Below the pieces are notes generated by a model that was not told where the DNA came from, ran no database searches, and worked only from the letters and a program-made list of their open reading frames with translations. This document shows, in pieces, positions 8,730 through 16,545 of a stretch of DNA of 64,000 nucleotides (its first letter is position 1; each line of letters begins with the position of its first letter). The stretch is from Paenibacillus sp. FSL R5-0517 (GTDB taxonomy: Bacteria; Bacillota; Bacilli; Paenibacillales; Paenibacillaceae): positions 5,704,001 through 5,768,000 of the forward strand of contig NZ_CP150235.1 of NCBI RefSeq assembly GCF_037974355.1. Direction: 5' to 3'. A program made the position numbers and the translations under genes.

Positions 8730-8759
8730 AATATACTTTCTATTGGAACAAAATGTCAA
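8730..8759 (-). promoter_or_regulatory. sigma-A promoter of the amylase gene
   Basis: The -35 TTGACA (8759-8754) and -10 TATATT (8735-8730) are separated by 18 bp on the minus strand. Transcription would start near 8723, inside the upstream operator, giving a leader of about 300 nt in which no second gene is seen. Confidence 0.75.
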
Positions 8760-8839
8760 TACTGAAGATACATGATTTTATACCCTCTATATCTTGGAAT
8801 CGGTAAATTAGAGAACGCAGCTCCCCCTGCCATAATGTC

Positions 8840-8885
8840 AAAAAAAAAACACAATCCCAAGCGAATGTCCTTCGCTGGAACTGTG
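8840..8885 (-). terminator. rho-independent terminator
   Basis: A long stem (CACAGTTCCAGCGAA pairing with TTCGCTTGGGATTGTG, one bulge) with a 5-nt loop is followed by nine T on the minus strand. It ends the HesB/IscA-type gene. Confidence 0.85.
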
Positions 8886-8909
8886 CCTATCATTGCAATC
8901 AATTTTATA

Positions 8910-9266
8910 TTAACAATCCTTATCCGGCACACCCGCATCTTCCTTCGTACGGAAAGAAGATCCGCAGCCACACGTAGCTACCGCGTTCGGATTATGAATG
9001 GTGAACCCGCCCGTCATACCGGATTCTTCAAAATCAATTTCAAGTCCATTCAGATATTTCAGGTTTTCCTTCTCGACTACAACCTTCATGTTCTGAATAT
9101 CCATATACAGGTCCTCATCGGACTCTTTATCATCAAAGCCCATGGCGTACGAAAATCCGGTGCAACCGCCCGGTGCTACGCCAAGACGCAGGAACATACC
9201 AGGTGTCTCTTGCTGTGCAAGCATCTCTTTCAATCTGTCAGCAGCCGTTTCGCTGATGTTAATCAT
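8910..9266 (-). CDS. HesB/IscA-family iron-sulfur carrier (YutM-like)
   Basis: The 118-residue A-type carrier probably receives Fe-S clusters and delivers them to apo-enzymes. The three conserved cysteines are visible: one in APGGCTGFSY and two in ATCGCGSSF. A short acidic tail (EDAGVPDKDC) is longer than usual. The ATG at 9266 has GAAAAGGAGAGTG upstream at a rather wide spacing. It is monocistronic with a terminator. The nearby MqnE is a radical SAM Fe-S enzyme and YutI is another Fe-S protein, so the neighbourhood is Fe-S rich. Confidence 0.9.
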   Translation of the reverse strand: MINISETAADRLKEMLAQQETPGMFLRLGVAPGGCTGFSYAMGFDDKESDEDLYMDIQNMKVVVEKENLKYLNGLEIDFEESGMTGGFTIHNPNAVATCGCGSSFRTKEDAGVPDKDC

Positions 9267-9385
9267 GCCAGGTCACTCTCCTTTTCATTAACTCTTCTTT
9301 AAATTATACTCCACCCCGTCAAGGGTCTCAAGTCATGTTTGCCTCTTTCCGCGTTCCCCCTGTACTCCTTTTTCTTCCCAGTGTA

Positions 9386-9414
9386 TTGAACCCCCGGGAC
9401 ACGAGGTTTATAAT
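9386..9414 (+). promoter_or_regulatory. sigma-A promoter of mqnE
   Basis: The -35 TTGAAC (9386-9391) and -10 TATAAT (9409-9414) are separated by exactly 17 bp. Transcription would begin near 9421, about 290 nt before the mqnE start, leaving a long leader. Confidence 0.75.
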
Positions 9415-9505
9415 GAATAGGTGGTCGCACTGAAATGTCGTTATTTTGTCATGACTTATTCAGACGATGGTCATAATTGGAGTTGTAATTTTTTTCACAT
9501 TTCGA

Positions 9506-9640
9506 GACTGCAACGCAGTCCCCAATGCATATATGAGTCAACAGACTCCATTTTTTGAAAAAATTTAGCTTTCATATGCAGCACACGCTGCACCGGGTAA
9601 ATAAGAGTTAGTCCAACTAAGAAGGCGGCAGTTGACCGCA
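9506..9640 (+). promoter_or_regulatory. hairpin-rich 5' leader of mqnE
   Basis: Five short stems follow one another: GACTGC/GCAGTC (9506-9520), GAGTC/GACTC (9535-9548, followed by CATTTTTTG), TGCAGC/GCTGCA (9577-9592), TTAGT/ACTAA (near 9607-9620) and GCGG/CCGC (9625-9639). The GACT and AGTC half-sites of the first two stems can also pair with each other, giving mutually exclusive folds before a T run. This suggests an attenuator or riboswitch-like control. No known riboswitch consensus or T-box motif was recognised. Confidence 0.4.
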
Positions 9641-9711
9641 TCTTTTCTATGTAGTTCTGTATGCAGATCCTACACACAACTCAAATCCGGTTAAGAACAG
9701 GAGGAAACAAT

Positions 9712-10818
9712 ATGTCTACATTGGTAACACCGTTCACAGACAAAAGAATGGCTGAAATCGTCGAGAAAGTGCAGAACGGCGTAAGGCTGAGCGTAGAAGA
9801 CGGCGTATATCTGTATGAAACAGATGATCTGCTGACTTTGGGCCAGCTGGCCAATGAGGCCAACCTGCGGAAGAATGGCAAGAAAGTATATTTCATCGAG
9901 AACATGAGTCTTTACTTTACGAACGTATGCGAAGCCCACTGCGCTTTTTGTAATTTCCGCAAAGACCAGGGTGAAGAAGGCTCTTATACATTATCCGGTC
10001 AGGAAATGATCGATTATGTGGAACAGCATATTCATCCGGGCGTACGTGAGTTCCATATCGTAGGCGGACATAACAACCATGTTCCTTTTCAATATTATGT
10101 CGATTCCCTGCGCGCTTTAAACGAGAAATATCCGGATGTTACACTGAAAGCTTACACGGCAGCCGAGATTGATTTCTTCACCCGGATTAGCGGACTCAGC
10201 ATCAGAGAAGTTCTGCAAGAGCTGCAAAAAGCAGGTCTGAAAACATTGACTGGTGGCGGAGCTGAGATTCTGTCCGATGAATATCGCAAAAAAATGCGTG
10301 TAGACAAAGCCAACGTGGACCGTTATCTTGAGGTGCACCGCACAGCTCATGAGCTCGGCATGCGTACACATACGACGATGTTGTATGGATCGATCGAATC
10401 CTATGAGGATCGCGTTAACCATATGGTGCAGATTCGTGAATTGCAAGACGAGACCAACGGATTTATGGTCTTTATCCCTCTTTCCATGCAGCCAAAAAGT
10501 AAAAACGCGAGCATTATGCGTCGTAACTCGGCTTATGAGGATCTCAAAACAATTGCGATTAGCCGTCTGATGCTGGATAACATCGATCATATCAAAGCAT
10601 ACTTCATTAACATCGGCCCACAGCTGACTCAAGTCGCTCTTGGTTTCGGTGCTTCGGATGCACACGGTACGATCGTTCGGGAACGTATTAGTCATGCGGC
10701 AGGTGCACTCACACCTGAAGGCCTTACACGTAAAGAGCTTATATGGCTCATTAAGGGTGCAGGACGTATTCCGGTAGAACGTGATACGTTCTACAATGAA
10801 ATTCAAGTGTACGAATAG
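9712..10818 (+). CDS. mqnE: aminofutalosine synthase MqnE
   Basis: This 368-residue radical SAM enzyme makes aminofutalosine from 3-enolpyruvyl-benzoate and SAM in the futalosine route to menaquinone. The 4Fe-4S motif C-x3-C-x2-C is at residues 73-80 (NVCEAHCAFCNF). Family segments such as HIVGGHNNHVPFQYY and the C-terminal GFGASDAHGT are present. ATG at 9712 follows GGAGGAAACAAT; a longer frame starting at 9661 lacks a ribosome site. MqnC and CofH are close relatives, but the overall pattern fits MqnE best. No other mqn gene lies in the window. Confidence 0.9.
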   Translation: MSTLVTPFTDKRMAEIVEKVQNGVRLSVEDGVYLYETDDLLTLGQLANEANLRKNGKKVYFIENMSLYFTNVCEAHCAFCNFRKDQGEEGSYTLSGQEMIDYVEQHIHPGVREFHIVGGHNNHVPFQYYVDSLRALNEKYPDVTLKAYTAAEIDFFTRISGLSIREVLQELQKAGLKTLTGGGAEILSDEYRKKMRVDKANVDRYLEVHRTAHELGMRTHTTMLYGSIESYEDRVNHMVQIRELQDETNGFMVFIPLSMQPKSKNASIMRRNSAYEDLKTIAISRLMLDNIDHIKAYFINIGPQLTQVALGFGASDAHGTIVRERISHAAGALTPEGLTRKELIWLIKGAGRIPVERDTFYNEIQVYE

Positions 10819-10845
10819 GATATAAATACAATCAATATTGCACCC

Positions 10846-10901
10846 GCACCACTCCAGAACGCAGCTTTCATGATAGGGAGACGTTTGAATTCGAGTGGTG
10901 C
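10846..10901 (+). other. long hairpin downstream of mqnE
   Basis: GCACCACTC and GAGTGGTGC form a 9-bp perfect stem with a 38-nt loop that can pair further (AACG/CGTT). Only a loose U-rich stretch (AATATCTTTAATTTTC) follows, so it may be a weak terminator or an RNA-processing or stability element. Confidence 0.45.
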
Positions 10902-10965
10902 AAACTGCTGAATAATATCTTTAATTTTCAATGCCTACTTTTCAACTAATCAAATCCTAACAAAA

Positions 10966-10996
10966 GGAGCAGCTATGTTTTTTGCATAGCTGCTCC
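10966..10996. terminator. perfect 12-bp hairpin between mqnE and yutJ
   Basis: GGAGCAGCTATG and CATAGCTGCTCC pair perfectly around a TTTTTTG loop. The T tract that follows a stem lies on the minus strand (TTTTG), yet no minus-strand gene needs it. On the plus strand it sits about 50 nt before the yutJ start and could shape the 5' end of that mRNA. Confidence 0.5.
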
Positions 10997-11047
10997 ACAG
11001 TTTACAGCCCCATTTCAGTGGGACTGATGCAGAAAGGAAGCCGAGTC

Positions 11048-12109
11048 ATGAAAAATTTTGTCATTCTTGGAGGCGGTTATGGCGGCCTCACCATCATCAA
11101 GGAACTTCTGGAAGGTAAGATTCCATCCGATACACAGATTATTTTGGTGGACCGCAGCCCCTTTCAGGGATTAAAGACCGAATATTACGCACTCGCAGCA
11201 GGAACCGTATCCGATTATGACCTGCGTATCCAATTTCCAGTGAACGATAAAGTCACTTACCGTTATGGAGAAGTTACTTCAATTGACTTGGAACAGCGTC
11301 AGATTGAATTTGAAGGCCAAGACCCGCTTGAATACGATAAACTTGTTATTGGACTGGGTTGTACAGACCGGTTCCACAACACACCAGGCGCTGAAGACTA
11401 CAGCTGTACCATTCAGAGCTTTAGCAAAACACGCGAGACTTACCTGCGACTTAATGAAGTCAAAGCCTATGGCAATGTGCACATTGTAGGCGGTGGATTA
11501 AGTGGTGTCGAGATGGCAGCCGAACTTCGTGAGAGCAGACCGGATCTGAACATCAGCATTTTGGATCGTGGTGAACGTGTATTATCCGCTTTCCCGCAAC
11601 GTCTGTCCGTGTATGTACATGAATGGTTTAACGAACATCAGGTAGAGACACGTGGACATATCGCCATTTCACGTGTTGAGCCCAATGCCATCTATAACCG
11701 GGATGAACAGATTCTAACGGATGCTGTCGTCTGGACAGCAGGCATTCAGCCTGTAAAAGTGGTACAGGATCTGGACGTGACCAAAGACCCTCAAGGTCGT
11801 GTCGTCCTGAATGAATACTACCAAATCCCGGAATATACCGATGTATATGTGGTTGGTGACTGTGCCAGTGTACCTTATGCACCTAGCGGTCAAGCTGCGG
11901 AAGTACAGGGTGAGCAGATCGCCCATATTCAGCATGCCCTCTGGAAAGGCGAAAAGCCCAATCCACATCCACTCAAGCTTCGTGGCACACTGGGTGCACT
12001 CGGCAAGAAGTCCGGGTTTGGGCTAATGGGCAAAACGTCCATGATGGGACGTGTACCTCGTATTTTGAAAAGTGGTGTGCTCTGGATGTCCAAGCGCCAT
12101 CTCGGTTAG
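11048..12109 (+). CDS. yutJ: NDH-2-like FAD/NAD(P)-dependent oxidoreductase (YutJ-like)
   Basis: The 353-residue flavoprotein belongs to the type II NADH dehydrogenase superfamily. The FAD-binding motif GGGYGGL is at residue 7 onwards. A second dinucleotide motif, HIVGGGLSGVEMAAEL, lies mid-protein, and the C-terminal FAD contact VVGDCASV is clear. In Bacillus subtilis the related yutJ lies beside yuzB and yutI, as here, which supports the assignment. ATG at 11048 is preferred over the longer frame because AGAAAGGAAG precedes it. It may pass electrons from NAD(P)H to menaquinone or another acceptor; the substrate is not determined by sequence. Confidence 0.82.
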   Translation: MKNFVILGGGYGGLTIIKELLEGKIPSDTQIILVDRSPFQGLKTEYYALAAGTVSDYDLRIQFPVNDKVTYRYGEVTSIDLEQRQIEFEGQDPLEYDKLVIGLGCTDRFHNTPGAEDYSCTIQSFSKTRETYLRLNEVKAYGNVHIVGGGLSGVEMAAELRESRPDLNISILDRGERVLSAFPQRLSVYVHEWFNEHQVETRGHIAISRVEPNAIYNRDEQILTDAVVWTAGIQPVKVVQDLDVTKDPQGRVVLNEYYQIPEYTDVYVVGDCASVPYAPSGQAAEVQGEQIAHIQHALWKGEKPNPHPLKLRGTLGALGKKSGFGLMGKTSMMGRVPRILKSGVLWMSKRHLG

Positions 12110-12360
12110 TCGAGATCGAGCTCATCCCAGACATCGGCTTCGGCAATTTTGGCCAGAATGGCGTTATATAGATCTTCCACTTTGTCCGTGATGACTACTT
12201 CACCATTCACCAGTGCAAATGGAGTCATAGAACATTGGCCACAGTTGGTAAGGCAGCCGTATTCAATCACGTCATAGTCTGGATTTTCTTCCAGTTGATC
12301 CATGACTTCATCTGTGCCAAAATGCATATTGTTGGCACAAAATTCAATAATCGGTCTCAT
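12106..12360 (-). CDS. yuzB: YuzB family protein (DUF1450)
   Basis: The 84-residue protein has the family pattern EFCANN at the N terminus and GCLTNCGQCSMTPFALVNG in the middle, with four cysteines that could bind a metal or Fe-S cluster. The function is unknown. It converges with yutJ and the two genes overlap by 4 bp at their stop codons. ATG at 12360 follows AGGTGAACCTAC. It diverges from the NifU-like gene. Confidence 0.88.
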   Translation of the reverse strand: MRPIIEFCANNMHFGTDEVMDQLEENPDYDVIEYGCLTNCGQCSMTPFALVNGEVVITDKVEDLYNAILAKIAEADVWDELDLD

Positions 12361-12440
12361 GTAGGTTCACCTGCTTTGTTTGACCATTTTAATTTATGGC
12401 CATTTGTAATATAATATAATAAGGAAAGGAGTTGAAAAAT

Positions 12441-12686
12441 ATGAGCGAAAACGCACAAGACACCATGTATGATGAGGTATCTGATGTTCTTGACAAGCTT
12501 CGTCCGTTCCTGCAACGCGATGGCGGTGACGTGGAACTGGTTGACGTGGAAGACGGCATCATTAAGCTGAAACTGGTCGGTGCCTGCGGCAGTTGCCCAA
12601 GCTCCACCATTACCTTAAAAGCCGGGATTGAACGTGCCCTTCTCGAAGAAGTTGAAGGTGTACAAGAAGTCGTACAAGTATTCTAA
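12441..12686 (+). CDS. yutI: NifU C-terminal domain Fe-S protein (YutI-like)
   Basis: The 81-residue protein is a stand-alone NifU-type scaffold or carrier. It has the cluster-binding C-x-x-C motif in GACGSCPSSTITLK and the preceding RPFLQRDGGDVELV signature. It probably holds a 4Fe-4S cluster between two subunits for transfer to target enzymes. ATG at 12441 is chosen because AGGAG lies 9 nt upstream; a TTG three codons earlier overlaps that site. It is monocistronic with a strong terminator. Confidence 0.9.
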   Translation: MSENAQDTMYDEVSDVLDKLRPFLQRDGGDVELVDVEDGIIKLKLVGACGSCPSSTITLKAGIERALLEEVEGVQEVVQVF

Positions 12687-12710
12687 TCAATCCTTCACGA
12701 AATAAACCTC

Positions 12711-12752
12711 AAGAGCCTTTCGCTTCGCATGAAGCGGAGGGCTCTTTTTTTG
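12711..12752 (+). terminator. rho-independent terminator of yutI
   Basis: AAGAGCC/GGCTCTT outer and CGCTTC/GAAGCG inner stems with a GCAT loop are followed by seven T. Confidence 0.9.
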
Positions 12753-12831
12753 TGCGCATATTCAGCCTGTCCATTTCATCTGTCCCCTAGACCAGCACCA
12801 ACGTCTTCAACGTCCAGTCCTATAACTCACC

Positions 12832-13611
12832 TTAAGTATCCTCACGCTGTATGGTCGGACGAATCGGATCAAGCCCTCCAGATACATCCATAATGTTACC
12901 TGTTATAAAATCGGAATGATCAAGGCATAGATACGTAATTACTCGCGCGATATCTTCACCGCTGCCAGGACGTCCTCTTGGCGTTTCCTCGTCGGTGATA
13001 CCCGCCATTTCATCAATCGTTTTCTCTTTGTTGGCACCGCGAATATCTCCCGGGCATACCATGTTGACCGTAATTCCATAAGGAGCTTCCTCAACGGCGA
13101 GTGTCTTTGTAAAAGAGACCAGACCCACCTTGGCAGCCGCATATACGGCGCGATGTGGCCAAGATCTCGCTTCTCCAGCATGACTGAAGCCAAAATGGAT
13201 AATACGTCCCCATTGCTTGCGTCTCATCTCTGGCAATACACGCTGATCCAGCAACATCGGTCCCAGCAGATTTCCCTGCACGAGCATCTGGACCTCGGCT
13301 TCAGAATAATCCGCAAATAATCGTCGTTCACGGACAAATGGACCCGCGTTATTCACCAAAATATCAATGCTGCCCAGGTTGTCTTCCACCTGTTCAACCA
13401 ATGAAGAGATATCTTCTACCTTCGATATATCCGCCTGGATAGCAATGCACCGCACACCCTTGGCTGTAATCTGAGCCCTTAAAGCCTCAGCTTCTGCTCT
13501 GCTGTGTACATAGTTGAGGGCAATATGACACCCCTGATCTGCCAGACTGAGGGCCGTCATTTTACCAAGACCTTTGGCACTTCCCGTTATGAGGGCAATC
13601 TTTCCCTTCAC
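12832..13611 (-). CDS. short-chain dehydrogenase/reductase
   Basis: This is a classical SDR of about 260 residues. It has ITGSAKGLGK for cofactor binding, NNAGPF, a probable serine in FGFSHAGEA, the Y-A-A-A-K catalytic pair, and a C-terminal GNIMDVSGG segment. The substrate is unknown. Three starts compete: GTG at 13611 has GAGGGGG six bases upstream, ATG at 13617 directly abuts that site, and TTG at 13629 has no site. The GTG is preferred. The neighbours are unrelated. Confidence 0.85.
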   Translation of the reverse strand: MKGKIALITGSAKGLGKMTALSLADQGCHIALNYVHSRAEAEALRAQITAKGVRCIAIQADISKVEDISSLVEQVEDNLGSIDILVNNAGPFVRERRLFADYSEAEVQMLVQGNLLGPMLLDQRVLPEMRRKQWGRIIHFGFSHAGEARSWPHRAVYAAAKVGLVSFTKTLAVEEAPYGITVNMVCPGDIRGANKEKTIDEMAGITDEETPRGRPGSGEDIARVITYLCLDHSDFITGNIMDVSGGLDPIRPTIQREDT

Positions 13612-13778
13612 GTTCATCCCCCTCTTCAAAGAGCAGTCACTATCCAGTATAAAAGATTTATCGTCCTCCTACAACTCGCTTATCCACAAGGGATTATCCA
13701 CCTTTAATTCCAAATATATCTTGATCGGAATCGAATACCTATGGTACTGTCGAGGATATAACCCGAAAGGACCTCTAC

Positions 13779-14780
13779 TTGAATATGAAGAACAAACGAT
13801 GGATATCATTTCTTACACTTTTAATGGTGAGTGTATTCACAGTCTCTAGTGCCTTACAGGTATCAGCAGAAAGTGAGACGGATCAATCACCCGATGAGTA
13901 TGATTGGATTATTGGCCCTGCATCTGTAACGCTCGATGGCAAAGCCACACTGAAAGTCCCTGAAAGTCATTCCTTTCTGGATAAGGCCAATACCCAACGC
14001 TCAATACTTAACAGCGGTGGAAAGCCTAACGGGAATGAAATCGGAAGCCTAACCAGCAATAGTGAATACGGCTCGTGGTATGTTGTATTTGAATACGTGA
14101 AGACAGGTCATATTCATGATGATGATCAAAATTTGAATGGCGAAGAACTGTTAAGCAGTTATATCCGAGGCACAGAAGAAGAGAACAGAGAGCTCGATCC
14201 CGAATACAGAACGTACATAACAGGTTGGGAAATCGAACCGGCATACGATAAGACCAAACATCAGTTGGTCTACTCCCTAGGTTTCAAGAATGCTGATCAG
14301 CAAGCCATGGTGAATTACAATGTAAAACTCCTGACACGCGAAGGGTACATCACAGCCATTCTGGTTATCGATACGGCAAACTTTCAACAGAGCCGCCAGG
14401 CATTCGAGGAAACCGTCCTTAATCAGCTTCACATCAATGCAGGACATACCTACGAGGAATATAATGCATCGACTGACAAAACTTCGACCATAGGGCTCAA
14501 CAGCCTTCTGATGGGCGGAATCGGGTATACGGCTTCCCAAAAATTTAGCGCTCTTCTTTTGCTCAAAAAAGGATGGGCCTTAATCTTGGTTGTCGTTCTT
14601 GGACTAATCGGTTGGATCAGATACAAAATCAAAAGTTCACACGGAGATGAAGAAAAACTCTCTCCCTCCGAGCGGACGTACCTGCAAGAAGCAGATGAAC
14701 AGCAGCATGCTGATCAGAATGAATTATCATATTACCGCCAATCTTGTCACTCCAATGCTGATACATCAGAGAAACTTTGA
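13779..14780 (+). CDS. DUF2167 membrane-anchored protein
   Basis: The 333-residue protein has a signal sequence ending near VSAES and a long extracytoplasmic domain. One membrane span lies near residues 265-285 (LLLLKKGWALILVVVLGLIG), and the cytoplasmic tail is acidic and Q/E/D-rich. The family pattern of DUF2167 is clear: Y-x-x-x-G/TGW-E-P-x-YD-x-x-x-H-x-L segments, Y-N-V-K-L-L-T-R-E-G-Y and the NAGHTYEEYN motif. The function is unknown. TTG at 13779 has AAAGG at good spacing; ATG at 13785 is the alternative. Confidence 0.8.
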   Translation: MNMKNKRWISFLTLLMVSVFTVSSALQVSAESETDQSPDEYDWIIGPASVTLDGKATLKVPESHSFLDKANTQRSILNSGGKPNGNEIGSLTSNSEYGSWYVVFEYVKTGHIHDDDQNLNGEELLSSYIRGTEEENRELDPEYRTYITGWEIEPAYDKTKHQLVYSLGFKNADQQAMVNYNVKLLTREGYITAILVIDTANFQQSRQAFEETVLNQLHINAGHTYEEYNASTDKTSTIGLNSLLMGGIGYTASQKFSALLLLKKGWALILVVVLGLIGWIRYKIKSSHGDEEKLSPSERTYLQEADEQQHADQNELSYYRQSCHSNADTSEKL

Positions 14781-14875
14781 CCTATGTTGTGACTTATGTT
14801 GATCCATGCTTCAGCACAGACTTGGGGAGTGGCTGTTCAAAAATTGCACCTTGCTACAAGCGCTAATAACGCAAA

Positions 14876-14922
14876 AAGAGGATGTCCTTCCGTCATATTC
14901 ATGACTTATGGGACATCCTCTT
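14876..14922 (-). terminator. terminator of metNIQ, copy 1 of a repeated hairpin
   Basis: AAGAGGATGTCC and GGACATCCTCTT form a 12-bp stem around an inner GTCAT-ATTC-ATGAC hairpin, followed by TTTTTG on the minus strand. A near-identical element stands behind the metal importer operon at 25931-25978. Confidence 0.8.
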
Positions 14923-14971
14923 CTTATCAGTTCACGTCAACTCATACATTCAACTCATACATATCGTTAAA

Positions 14972-15811
14972 TTATTCAGTTGCAGGTTCAACTGCACCTT
15001 TATAACGCTCTTTGATAAATGTTTTCACTTCTTCGGAGTGCAGGGCAGCAGCCAGTTTCTGAATTGCATCTGAATCCTTGTTGTCCTCACGAGAAACGAG
15101 AATGTTCGCGTACGGGTTACCTTGCAGATCTTCGATCAGCAAGGCATCATTTGCCGGATTCAGGTTGGCTTCAAGCGCATAGTTGGCGTTAATGAATACC
15201 AGATCCGCTTCATCCAATTGACGAGGCATCATGGCTGCATCCAGCTCGATGATATCCAGGTTCTTCGGATTGGCTGTGATATCCTGAATCGTAGATGTGA
15301 TATTTGTATTGTCTTTCAGCGTAATAATGCCTTCCTTCGCGAGCAACAACAATGCACGTCCACCATTGGATGGGTCATTTGGAATGGCTACTTTTGCGCC
15401 GTCAGCCAATTCATCCAAAGACTTAATCTTTTTGGAGTATCCGCCAAAAGGTTCAACATGAACAGGAGTTACAGCAACGAGGTTGAATCCACGTTCTTTA
15501 TTCTCGGTGTCCAAGTAAGGCTGGTGCTGGAAGAAGTTTGCATCCAATTTTTTATCAGCAAGTTGCTGGTTGGGTTGTACATAATCATTGAACGTAACGA
15601 CTTGCAGACGAATGCCTTGTGCTTCCAGTTCAGGTTTGATGCTCTCCAGAATCTCAGCGTGTGGTGTAGGTGAAGCTCCCACTTTCAATTCAACCGTGCG
15701 TGGTGCACCTGCTGAATTGTCTGCGCCGCTATCGGCATCCTTGTTGTTTCCGCAAGCTGCGAGAACCGCAATCAGCATAAGACTAAGTAGAGCGAATGAC
15801 CATTTTTTCAT
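14972..15811 (-). CDS. metQ: methionine ABC transporter substrate-binding lipoprotein MetQ
   Basis: The 279-residue lipoprotein has a lipobox (LAAC, cysteine near residue 19), a low-complexity linker, then the NlpA/MetQ domain (VGASPTPHAEIL, FFQHQPYLD, IPNDPSNGGRALLLL). It captures methionine outside the membrane and delivers it to MetNI. ATG at 15811 is favoured; an upstream extension to 15835 places the signal peptide too far inside. It is the last gene of metNIQ, under the S-box leader at 17703-17847. Confidence 0.95.
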   Translation of the reverse strand: MKKWSFALLSLMLIAVLAACGNNKDADSGADNSAGAPRTVELKVGASPTPHAEILESIKPELEAQGIRLQVVTFNDYVQPNQQLADKKLDANFFQHQPYLDTENKERGFNLVAVTPVHVEPFGGYSKKIKSLDELADGAKVAIPNDPSNGGRALLLLAKEGIITLKDNTNITSTIQDITANPKNLDIIELDAAMMPRQLDEADLVFINANYALEANLNPANDALLIEDLQGNPYANILVSREDNKDSDAIQKLAAALHSEEVKTFIKERYKGAVEPATE

Positions 15812-15885
15812 GTGTAAAACCCCTTCTCTAATCATTTTTTCATGTGGCGTTTGAATGACTGCACAGCCAACATGTTATCTATGTG

Positions 15886-16545
15886 TTATTTCCTGGTGAA
15901 AAATGTAACTAACCGATCTCCAGCCATCTGGAGAATTTGCACGAGAATAATCATCGACACTACGGATATGATCATGATTTCATTTTGATAACGGAAATAT
16001 CCGTAGTTGATTGCCAGCGTTCCCAGTCCACCACCACCAACCATGCCCGCCATCGCCGTATAGGAGACAAGCGTAACGATGGTAATGGTTATCCCAGCAA
16101 CCAGACCAGGTAACGCCTCAGGCAGCAACACCCGTCTTACAATCTGTCCGGTCGATGCCCCCATTGACTGCGCCGCTTCAATTACACCACGGTCAACTTC
16201 TCGCAACGTTGTCTCCACCAATCGAGCAAAATAAGGAGCTGCTGAAATAACCAAAGGAGGTATAACACCAAGAACCCCCGTAGCTGTACCGACAAGTATA
16301 CGAGTGAATGGAATAAGAGCAACAATCAATATGATAAATGGAACTGATCGCAAAATATTTACAATCAAGGACAATATAATGTACACCGTCCGTGACTTGA
16401 TCGAAGCAGATCGGGCTGTCATAAACAGCAGAACTCCGAGTGGTAAACCAAAGATAACGGTGAATAGGCCTGATACACCCAAAATTTGCAGTGTCTCTAT
16501 GGAAGCTTTACCAACCTCTTCCCAACGAACTGTTGAAAAATCCAT
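15886..16545 (-). CDS. metI: methionine ABC transporter permease MetI
   Basis: The 219-residue membrane protein has the binding-protein-dependent transport permease domain and about five membrane spans. The cytoplasmic EAA loop is visible around IEAAQSMGASTGQIVRRVLL. The start codon directly follows the metN stop (TAG-ATG), and its ribosome site GGAGGTG lies within the metN 3' end, so translation is probably coupled. Confidence 0.95.
   Translation of the reverse strand: MDFSTVRWEEVGKASIETLQILGVSGLFTVIFGLPLGVLLFMTARSASIKSRTVYIILSLIVNILRSVPFIILIVALIPFTRILVGTATGVLGVIPPLVISAAPYFARLVETTLREVDRGVIEAAQSMGASTGQIVRRVLLPEALPGLVAGITITIVTLVSYTAMAGMVGGGGLGTLAINYGYFRYQNEIMIISVVSMIILVQILQMAGDRLVTFFTRK

Noticed and set aside
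4450..9428. Shared 15-mer ATGAATAGGTGGTCG at about 4458 and 9413
   Set aside because: A 15-base match between two places in 64 kb is expected by chance about once, and the flanks do not match.
9661..9711. Longer N terminus for MqnE
   Set aside because: The extension has no ribosome site, whereas GGAGGAAACAAT stands in front of the ATG at 9712.
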